Below the pieces are notes generated by a model. It did no database searches, had not been told where the DNA came from, and saw only the letters and a list, made by a program, of their open reading frames with translations. From Agrypnia vestita (lineage: Eukaryota > Arthropoda > Insecta > Trichoptera > Phryganeidae): 64,000 nucleotides of DNA. The stretch is from contig JADDOH010010142.1 in assembly GCA_016648135.1 (NCBI GenBank), positions 62,001 through 126,000 of the forward strand, written 5' to 3'. Position numbers and translations under genes: made by a program. Position 1 is the first letter of the stretch; each line of letters starts with the position of its first letter. Positions 49,401 through 61,400 of this stretch are shown one piece after another.

Positions 49401-52400
49401 TACTATAGTTGGCCAAGAAAGCCTGAATCGGATGCAAAGAAAGTTCGGGTATATTATCCTCCATCATTAGCAGCTTCAGCACGAATTTTGCAGACACTCT
49501 TTTCGAGCTTGGTCAAAAGTATTCAATCTCACCAATGCTTATTCCCACCTCGTTTGCAAGTTCTCGGACTGTAATGACCAAAGTTCGCACTTGCTAAGGG
49601 CTTACCAGGATTCGACTCGCTGTCCATTTTGAGACGGTCTTCTTCATCCGTGATGTTCATAGCATCATCTCCGAAAGCCTGTTGGATCTTGCGAATAAAC
49701 GCTATTTGGATATTGCCTAGCTTTACACAAAATTTAATATTATCGCTGCTCAAGTCATTCTGTCATTTCACAACAATTGACCTTCCGACGGGCACCAACT
49801 ACACTTCTTCACTCAGAGGCTGGGAAAAAAGGTGCACGCTTTATTTGTTTGAGCGTAAAAAAATAATGGTTTGATATTATTTGAACACACGTTGTGTACT
49901 CTTCCGATTGTTGAATTCCAACAGGACCATCCTATATTGTCTGAAAATGTCCTTAGGTTTTCACGGCCGTTCAGAATCTTCTGTGTATAGTTTTCTGGGA
50001 TATTCTGCTGTGTGTGTGTGACCTCTCTGGCCAACGTTTCGGATCCCATTGCAGGGTCCATCATCAGGCCTGATGATGGACCCTGCAATGGGATCCGAAA
50101 CGTTGGCCAGAGAGGTCACACACACACAGCAGAATATCCCAGAAAACTATACACAGAAGACTATATTGTCTGGTTTACTTGAACATTTTTCACAGACCCC
50201 CTCGTTCCAAGCGCCTTGCAAACCATCTCAACATCCCTTTCTTAACTATGTCAATTATGATACAAACATATCGACATTCGCTTCTAATTTGTTAATTTTT
50301 CACCTAAGGCCCGGTTGTTTCAAGTTGGATCAAAGTAAGCGTTCGTTTAAAGCAAAGATATGTTTTCCACCAATCAGACGATCTGTTTTTGTAAATATCT
50401 ATGCTTTAAACGGCAGCTTACTTTAATCCAACTTGAAACAACACGGCCTAAGTGACTGCATTAGGTCTACTTTCGTTAAAAATGAATGGAGGAAATAAAT
50501 TAGCATGGCAAAGCAAATTAAAACATCGAACACTGAGGACCACAACACAGAAGGCCGGGTGAGTACCTGCAGATCAGTGAAGATCAGATTATCTTCAGAT
50601 ACGTATGGGGCCAGGCGACTCACGACAGTCCCGCACATAAACTGATAAAAATCAAAAACAGGTCAATCCGTTTCATCACACATTATTTGAATAGTGCATT
50701 TTTAAAAATGAGAGTTCCACTTTTCATCTGTATAGAAAATGGGACCGTTATTCACGGGACTTTTATTTACAAAATTTTTGTAATTTTTTTTAAAGATTGT
50801 ATTTTTACTGCAATATAATACAACCATGCATCCATATAAATACTAACCGAATAATTTAATGCGTAGCCGTTTTTTACGGGTGAGATTATAAGAGACGGAT
50901 CCTTTGTATATGAACCTTTAATTTTTAGGGTAGGTGGTAGTTATAAATTCGAGAGTGATCTCAATGCTTTATTTATTATTCACAAAGTCCCTAATGTACT
51001 GTGTCGTGGCTCGTCGAAATGAAATGAAAAACGTATTTCGCAATTGATCACTCGTAAAATAAACCTTTATTATCGCTTCAACATTTTATCTGACATTTAA
51101 CATTTGCTGGAATCGCAATACTGGAACCATTCTGAAAATTATCCACATAATTCAGCATTCTATTACTGTACATACTTGTCTATAAGGCGTCTGATACACA
51201 TGCTTATTTAGTGGCACGTGAGCATGTGCAGTATCGACTTTGACAGTGGCATGCTTATTAGTGGCATGTGTGTACGCACATTGCTAGAAATGAGCATGCC
51301 ACCTAGTGGCTTGCTCATTTCTCACAGACTTGCTTATTTATGAGCATGCTTATGTCATTCGCGGGCTTCACGGCTAGTATTATCGATGCGATCTTCTCAG
51401 TCCGCGACACATGAAACAAATATGAAGCGTTGGGGAGACGATAAAACATTACTTTTCGTGACTTATTATAGGAATCACGAATGTCTGTGGAATACTCGGT
51501 CACCGTTATGTAAAAATAATACAGTGAGGAATAATATTTACAAAACTTTATTAATAGGCATGAATGATTCAAATCTTACAATAAAAATTATATAAACTAA
51601 AATCAAAAATGTGCGGATGGAAACTCGGGAACTTTTTTGATTTATTAGTTGACTTGAATTTACTATTTCAGTTTGCAAAGTTTCCATTTTGAACAAGAGC
51701 GTCTCTATTCTATGACAGGAGCATGCCACTAATAAGCATGTGTGTTTGGTTGTTAGCTTTGGGCATGCTTATTTATGAGCATGCCACTAATAAGCATGCC
51801 AGTAATGAGCAAGTGTGTACAGTTGTTAGGGCATGCTTGTTAGTGGCATGCTCCTTAGCATGCCAGTAAAGAAGCATGTGTATCTGTACCTTTAGTCAAG
51901 AGCAGTTTATTGAGGAAAAATTATAAAATGTGCTATGACGAACAATTATGAAATATTGTTTATAGGTCGAGGAAAAAACTTGGGGCTATGTAATTCTGTG
52001 ATTTTTATAATTTTGTCAGATTTTAGCAGTAAACATTCCACTGCGTAAAGCTACTGCACTGTTCTTCGATGATGCCATCAGCATAAATGTAGCTTTCGCT
52101 GTCTCATTGTGTTTGCTGATTCGTCTTTCTCTTAATAGATGACGTCGTCCTCTGATCCATTCATAGCATAACCATCAACAGCTGCTGTTATGTGTACCAG
52201 GCGTAGCTACCGACAAAACTAGTACTAACTTGTGAATAAGTAGATTCCGCATTTTAAAATTAAATTTACGACTAAGCATACAAGTAATTAAAAAAAATCA
52301 TAATAAAGATCAGATAATAAGCACTGAGGACTGCTGCGAAGCGAGGTTGCAATTAAATTGGGCTGACGTGGAGAGTGAAGCCCAAAACAGGAAAAGTTGG

Positions 52401-55400
52401 AACCTTTTTTGCGGTGCGGGGACCCCGACCGTGAGTTCCTTTATGACTCTTGGTAACGAGCCAAGCAATTGGTCAAATCTTGTGATTGACTGAATTCGCT
52501 GTCATTGGACCTCCTTCTTCTTCGTCACTACTTTTCTTGGAACTAATGCACTTCTCTAAACAAACTCGACTACGAAAACAATTTTTTTTATCTCTTAATA
52601 TTTTGCACTGTGTTGTATGTTGTAAAAGACCATCTAAAAACAGAATCCGGTACACTGCATTAAAATACAATTATGTAGTTATATTTAAGATGTTTAAGCT
52701 GTTGCAATGGTGTACATAAACAGGTGAGAAATAGCTCTCTCGTTTCAGAGACTTTTCAGAAAAGATCATGCTCTGCGTACAAAATATAACTGACAACGTG
52801 ATATTTACGCAGCTTTCGAGATGATCTCGAGATAAAATTAAATCACTTTTACTCAATTTCTGCATGGGCATTACAATTTACAATAGTATGAGAGAGTAAA
52901 AGATTAATCAGATTAAAAATTTGAAATGAAGGAAAGAAGTTTTGGCAATATTTTCTGTAATCCTTCCTATTAAATTCTATGAATAAGCAGATATGGTTAA
53001 CCTTCATACTAAACGCTCTGTAGAAGATTGGATATTTATGTAAATACATAATTTAATTTAAAATAAATAATTAGTTACCGAGTGTTGCATTTGCATCATC
53101 GGAAGGGGTTGTTGTGCACTCAAATTATTCATTTGCAAATTCTGGTTAATTGGCATAACTGGTACGGTGTTGCTTATATTGGACACAGCCACTCCTGAAA
53201 AATAGTTAGTACCAACTATTAAAATGATATATTTATATAAAAAAATATTTTCAACCTTTTATTTCTATTATATAAGTAAACAAGTAGTATTACACATTAA
53301 TACAATTAATGCAACACGTAATAACGGTAAAAAATGATGGTAAATAAAAATGAAAAATCATCAATTTACAATAAAAGATTATGAAAATTTTGATATGTAG
53401 TTAGAGTAATAATTAAGCAAACAGCGTGGATTTTTACGAAAATGAGTGTTTGGTTGGTGGAAAATGCAATAATCTATGCTTTTTTCTCAACTGTTACTCT
53501 TACTCCTAATCAAACAACCGGCTCTTAGAAAACTGAAATTGAAAGTTTGCAAACCTTGGAAAATTAGATTTTGTTATATAAAGATAAGTTTTTAGTTTCA
53601 TATTATAGCATTTTTTCATTATTTAAAAATACCAACATGTATAGAAAATAATTTTAAAAAAAAGATTATTCAGTTGATCAAGGAAAATAAGAATGCAAAA
53701 TTCAAAACTAGCCTTCTTTAAGATTTCTAAACGACTTCAAAATACCAAAATGCAAAACAAAACAATACCAGCAAAATTTTATATATTTAGATTTAAAAGA
53801 CTTTCTATAGAAATAAGAAAGTTAAAGAAAATATAAACCAGAATATTTTGAGTTTTTCAGAACCGTGCTGGATTTTTGTCACAGAGACATCATTAATCAA
53901 TTAATGTGTATTATGTAGACATTAGCGACATTAGAATAATTAGCGACATCTGTGGGCATTTAGGGGTAATGAAAATGATTCGGGGCAGGCTGCGTTGAGG
54001 ACGGTTACAACATACATGTAAAGCGTGGCACGTAATTCAAATATATACAACTTCCAAAAAAAAAAAAATTAGTAGACATGGTATATTATATTATGGGTGG
54101 AAATGGCGAACGTTACATTGTGTAAAGTGATCACTTAAGCCAGCCGAACGATAGGTCGTAAGCCCTATGTACACCCAAAAAGACTTCTATACCTACTTTC
54201 CCATAAAAAAACACATACAGTTTCGTCTCTGTGAGACATCTATAATATACATTAAAATATAAACCAGTTAAAAAATAAAATAATGTATATGACTCTCTCT
54301 AGGCACAAGGGCTGGTATTTTTTTCGAAATTTATCAACTACGTAACTTAACCTGACCACATGTAATGTATACTATAGTAAAATTTTATTACTAATAAAAA
54401 TAATTTTAAAGAATATTTAAGAAATTTAAACGTTTTTTTATTAAAATGCATTACAATTTAAATGTTTCAAATATGTGCTTTGTCTATATTCTAATAAATA
54501 TCACACTTTTCAAAGAGTGTTCATACTGATAACTATTTACTTCATAAAATCCACTGTTTTTTTTAAAAAATTATTTTTTGAATTACACATTAACATTGCT
54601 TAATAAAGCTGATTATTTGAATAATAATAAAAACTTATTACATAATACTTTTAAGAACAACATACCCATCATATTCTTGTTTTGTGTGTGTGGACTTTGA
54701 TTATTCTGGTAATGAACCAACAACTGCTGTTGGGTGAGTTGTTGCCCCATTTGATGTTGCTGCTATAATAGAAGAAGAAGAAAAAAATATGTAAAACCAT
54801 TGAATTGAATACATCCAAAAGCAAAGCTTTGTTAACATAATTGAATAAAAAACTAACCCATAAAAACCAAGTTTTTATTATACTCCCTTTCTCATTTACT
54901 AGTGGAAATAGGTTTGGTGCTTAACCTACGCGTTGGGCTCGATTCGGACGACGCTACGAAAGCGAGTAATAAAAAATTTCGAAAAATCCAAAATTATACT
55001 TAATTATTAATTATACTGTAATTATAATTATTAAGTTTCGGCTCGATTGGATCACGGGAAAAGGGTTAAAAATCGATCTAAAGTTTTTTCGACAGACAAG
55101 CAAGCAAGCAGACGCTACGAGTTAAAAGAAAGGGAGTAAAAATAATGCTTAATATGTGTTCAGAGAACATTTTCAAGGTTCGGTTAGGTTAGGTAATCAC
55201 ATATTTGCTATTCTATTTCTTAGGTTAGGTTAGCAAACCACATAATTGCTATTTTTATTTTCTGGGTTAAGTTAGAAAACCACATATTAGCTATTCTTAT
55301 TTTCTGGGTTAAGTTAGAAAACCACATATTAGCTATTCTTATTTCCCTACTTTGAAGGTAAGAAAATAAATACAGTAGAACCCTGTTTTCTGAGAACTCG

Positions 55401-58400
55401 TTCCGAGAGACCAGCAAATTATAGCACAAGTAATTGGGTTAGCACAAAAATAGTAAGAATATTCAGTGTACACATTTATATTTTTGTTAAAAATCAAAAT
55501 AAAACAATTAAAAGTTTTGTGAATTATATTGTTATATTTTAAAACAAAAAAAAGTTTTTTTTTTAAACACAAATCAAAACAACATTGTAATAATAAGGTC
55601 GGTGAGCATATCGTAAACTTGACGCAAATAGAGAATGCGATTGGTGAATAATACAAAATCACTATTTTATTTCCAACAGATTAACATATTGTTCGCAGAA
55701 TTGCCTACATCATGGGAAATTGTGTCAGCGATTTGCTACGGGATTGTTTGAAGTGGAACTGAAATGGAGAATTTTGTTGTAAATTGTGGGAAAATATAAA
55801 ATCCATCCGTACCATTTTGAAAATTACCCAAGAGAAATTTGAGTTATAGTCATAAACGTGTGTGAAATTTTTCTTGTTTCACGTCAAAAGAAAATAAATA
55901 TATAAAATCACAAAGCACGTTGTCGGGACCACAATATTTTTTTATACTAACTGATTTTTCATGTCAAACCACTGCTCCGTGTGTCTGAAAGTTTGAAAAG
56001 CTTTTAACCTGGTTCTGAAGAACGGCCTGCTGGTGCTGATACATCGCCGCTTGTTGTTGCTGCTGCAGCATTTTGTTCATCTGATTCTTGTCAGGGGTCG
56101 CGGATCTATGATCGGAGGATCCTTGACCGGGAGATTGGATCACCAAAGTTCTAAAATTTTATTGAGTTTAATATTACTCGTAATAAAGATAAAAAAAATA
56201 AAATTCTAAATATTACGTCACGAAAAGATCATCTTATCTATCAAATAACAAGTGAGTAGCTTTCGAGCTGTAAGCTGAAAATGTTACGATTATTCAAAAA
56301 GAATATAAAAAAAAGAACATCAATCACTTTCTTTCTCTGGTGTTTAGATTGCCTCTAATTATGTGAATATCTCTTTAAATGTACTAAATACAGAGTTCAT
56401 ATTTTAGGTATTCCTCTGTAATATATTTATGTATTCAAGAAAATAATTGAAATAAATAAATATTTACCAACACAACAAAATATAGTCCAAATACTTTACA
56501 GTTGGATTCCTGCCTTGATTATGATTCGAAAATGTTCAAGCAACCATGACCTAGTTATGGAGTTATGCAATATCAAAGTTTCCTTGTTTTTTTTCAATAT
56601 TGCTGACTTTTTTTGTAAAACGTTTGACTATCATTACAGTAACTTATATTGCATCGGAAAAATTCATTACCTTTAATACAAGTCAAATAAAATAATTAAA
56701 ACATTCCAATTCCAATTGGAATTTCTGCGGGATTTTTATCATTGTATTTAACTTGCATTGAAACAAATTAATTTTTCGTAATCAATATAAGTTACTGTAA
56801 TGTTAATTCAATGTTTGTAAAAAATAAGTCATAAATATTTAAAAAAAAAATGCAAACTTTGATATTGCATGAATCCATAACTATTGATATTATGTCATTG
56901 TTGCTTGAACATTTTCGACTCATAATCAAGGCAGGAGTATATATAGTCCTGCGAAGTTATTAATGTTTTCCAAATAACCTTTGCATTTACATATCAATTA
57001 TTATTTTAATGATTAATGTAAGTAATCATGTCAAATATTCATATTCATCCAACTAAAAAAAGAAAAAGTATCAATACTGTAGGGCTTACAAAATATTTTC
57101 ATAAAAAAATCCAAGAAGTATTGATACTGCAGGACTTACAAAATATTTTCATAAAAAAATTGAAGAAGTATTGATACTGCGGGACTTAAATATTTTCATA
57201 AAAAAATCTAAAAAGTTTTGATACTGTGGGGTATCGATAATACAGGTATACAAAAAAATCTTCATAGAAAATACGAAAAAGTATCGATACTGTAGGGCTT
57301 ACAAAATATTTTCATAAAAAAATTGAAGAAGTATTGATACTGCGGGACTTAAATATTTTCATAAAAAAATCTAAAAAGTTTTGATACTGTGGGGTATCGA
57401 TAATACAGGTATACAAAAAAATCTTCATAGAAAATACGAAAAAGTATCGATACTGTAGGGCTTACAAAATATTTTCATAAAAAAATCTAAAAAATATTGA
57501 TACTGCGGGGCTTACAAAATATTTTCATCAAAAAATCTAAAAAGTATTGATACTGTGGGGTATCGATAATACAGGCATACAAAAAAATCTTCATACAAAA
57601 TATCGTTACTGTAGAGCTTACAAAATATTTTCATAAAACAATCTAAAAAGTATTGATACTGCGAGGCTTAATAAAATAATCTAGAGTATCGATACTGTGG
57701 GGTATCGATAACACAGGCATACAAAAAAATCTTCATAGAAATACAAAAAAGTATCGATACTGTAGGGCTTACAAAATATTCTCATAAAAAATTGGAAAAA
57801 CTATTGATACTGCGGGGCTTACAAAATATTTTCATAATTTTTTTTAAAAAGTAACTATACTAACTATACTATATAATCAATCGTACAGGCTTACAAAAAA
57901 ATCTTCATAAAAAATTCGAAAAAATATCGGTTCTGTGGGTTATTGATAATACAGGCTTACAAAAAAAAATTTCATAGAAAATTAGCAAATGTATCGGTAC
58001 TGTGGGGTATCAATTATACTGGCTTACAAAAAAAAAACGAAAAATAATCTGAAAAAGTATCGATATTTCATTCGACACCAGTCCCTACATATAGGTAAGA
58101 TGTCTGTCTGACTAAGGGCTCTCCAATAAAGAATTTACAGTTTTATAAATTTTTATTTACAATTATTTGTCTAGAAGTCAACTTTATTTGCGATAATAAG
58201 AATGCCAAAAGCATTACTCATCCCTACTACTACTTTATTATAAATTATTAGTAAATTGAAGGCTAACTATATGTTTTAAAATAATGCTATGAAATATCAT
58301 TGTATATTCTATTTCCCCAGAAACGCAAGTAACCACCATGTCTCAAGTGGAGGTGAACTTTGACTGAGATACATAAATATAAGGTAGAATCTTCATGTCT

Positions 58401-61400
58401 GGCGTAACCAGCCACAGCTAAGTGGGCTAAGATGCCTGATTAGAAATCTCATTTTGGGAGAGCATAGTTTATTTTTGTAATTTAATTTAGCCAACATATT
58501 CTCATTCAGCGGGACTCGGAATATAATCTTTTACCAGGAGGCACCGCAGTTGCATGTCACGTCGCATCAAATTTAAACAAATCGTTTGTTTTAGTTGTTC
58601 TGTTTGATAAATTATTATAATTTCAGCATTGAAAAATAGGTGTTTAGTGGGGGGATTATTAGACCTCGGGGTTTGCCTGCGGGATTATAACTACTTTCAA
58701 AAATGATCATTTCTTACTGTTGCTTCGGAACATGATGAACAGGAGCATTTGGAAGTTGAACTTTGTTAGTCTGATTTGCGGCGTCCTGTTTCTGGGTTAC
58801 CGGGGTGTTCAGTGTGTGCCCGGCAACAGTTTTACTTCGGATTTTAGCCTGCTTGGCCTACAATTTGAAGATGAATTCTAAGAAATTATGAAAGAGCTCT
58901 ACTAAACAATAAAATGTGCAATTTTTACTAATTAATATTTTAAATATTAAGTGTGAACTGAAATTCCAAATTAAATATTCACATTTATTGATATTAATTA
59001 TGCATATAGTGGACTTGACGTCACAATACATATGTGCGATTACTCAATCCTGTAGTGTTTTTGTTACATGTTTCCCTACAACAATTGAGCCCCATGGCTT
59101 GTTGTAGCTTAACAAAAAAATACTTTTGTTGACTAAATGTGGTTTAGTTTACTGTAGAAAAAATAATACAAGTTGGATGTAAGTTACGCAATTAACTGGA
59201 ATTTTATTTGTTATTTATTTGCGTTTTATTTAATTGTTTTGTGTTACATATTTACCAGGGGCGTGCAGTGAGAACAAGAAGCGTGACTTTTATTTACTTT
59301 TGGAAAAAATATTTTTAATTGAATATTTATCTAGCAGAATATTATGAAATATTAAAATCTGGATAATGTGTTAATTATCGTGAATAGAATATTACGAGAT
59401 ACGTCACTTATTTTAGTTTCTTTTCAAAAGATATGCTTAGGAAAAAGTCACGCTTCTTGTTCTCACTGCACCCGCTGATATTTACTTACATAAAATTTAT
59501 AATTAACGAAGTTCTACAATGAGTTTAAAACTTATAATACATTTGTTGACTGTGCTCCAAGACCTTATTATTATAAAATTGTCTTAACAGTGATACATTG
59601 TAAATAATATACCCTAATTATAACAAACTTTTTTGCGTATGTTATTTAAACTGAGAATTTACATAATAAAAATCAAATAATATGATACAACATTATAACA
59701 TTATAAAATGAAAATGAAAGTTGTTGTTTCGATTATGTTGTTAATCTTTCCTCTCCGGTGCTGTAAACTAAATTGCCTCTAAGTATGTGAATATGTCTGT
59801 AAATATAATAAATACAGACTTCATATTTTAGGCATTCCTCAGTAATATATTTATGTTTTTGTTATTTCGATTGTTTGTGGGTGAGCAGCTCGATATACCC
59901 CAGGATTTCTACTGTCATTTAAAAAAAAACTAACCCTAAAAAACAAGTTTTTATTATACTCCCTTTCTCATTTACTAGTTGAAACAGGTTTGGCGCTTAC
60001 CCCACGCGTTGGGCTTGAGTCGGGCGACTTTTTTAAAATGAAACTTGTTAGATCATTTTTATCGTCGCCACAAGTCTGTCTGCAAAGTTTCAGCTCGATT
60101 GGATAACGGGGAAAGGGCTAAAAATCGATCCAAAGCTTTTTCGACAGACAAGCAAGCAGACGCTACGAGTTAAAAGAAAGGGAGTTAAAAAACTAACCCA
60201 TAAAAACCAAGTTTTTATTATACTCCCTTTCTCATTTACTAGTGGAAACAGGTTTGGTGCTTAGCCTACGCGTTGGGCTCGAGTCGGGCGACACTACGAA
60301 AGGGAGTAGTAAAATTAAAAATTATACTATAATTATTAATTTTTTTAAATGAAAATTTGTTAGATCATTTTTATCGGAGCCACGAGTCTGCCTGCAAAGT
60401 TTCACTCGGTTGGATTTTTCAATTCTTCTTCATTAGCCAGAAATAGTATCATCATCATCAAAAAAAACATCAGTTGACGAATATGTGTATCTTGGTCATA
60501 AGCAAAAGCTGGGAAAAGAAAACCAAACCAGAACTACCAAGAAGGATAGGTCTGGGCTGGGCAGCATTTGGTAAATTGAAACATTTGTTTGAAAATAAAG
60601 AAATCCCAGTATGCCTGAAAAGAAAAATATTCGATACATGTATCCTACCGATGTTGACATATGGCCTAGAAACAACACTAACAGAAAAAAGCATACACAA
60701 ATTAAAATGTACACAGCGGGCCATGGATAGGCAGATGCTCGTTGTGAGTCTTCGAGATAAAATCAGAAATGAAGAAATAAGACGCCGAACAAAATTTGCT
60801 GATATTATGGAAGTATTGCGAAACTAAAATGGCGGTGGGCTGGACATGTGGCTCGACAGGAGGATACTAGATGGGCACCCAGACACCACTACAGTGGTGG
60901 CCCTGGACAAAAAATAGAAGCATCGGAAGACCTCTCAAAAGGTGGTCTGACGACATTGTCCAGCAATCAGGAAGAGCCTGGATGCGAAGGGGGAGAAACA
61001 GAGATGAGTGGAAGAAAATGGAATAGGCCTGCATCCGGCAGCGGAGAGAAAAAGACTAAGGAAGAAGAAGAAGAAGAATTGATACATATGTATATTCTAG
61101 TGTGTAAGTAATAGTAAATAATTTTTTTAGCCATTAAGTTGTTTTGTAGTATAAATTTTGTTTGAAATGTCCTTGAGGTGAGTACTGATGAAAATTGTGG
61201 TATATTAACTATCAAATTATTATTTTGACTATTAGCCATTATTTTAATGATTAATATAAGTAAAAAATTAAAGCATTTATATTTATCTGACTTAAAAATC
61301 AAAAAAAATCTGCATGCACGCAGAGTTTACAGCACCAGAAAGCGCGTTTTAATTGTAGCACAAGCAAGGGATATGTTGGGAACGGTTAAAAAGCGTATCA

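Noticed and set aside
50049..50426. Matching open frames on both strands at 49813-50088 and 50049-50426
   Set aside because: They share an N-terminal sequence because they lie in a perfect palindrome; the structure explains them, not a gene pair.
55176..55250. Interstitial telomere-like repeat (GGTTAGGTTAGG)
   Set aside because: Only two to three TTAGG units, inside a longer 58-bp tandem unit; explained by that repeat.
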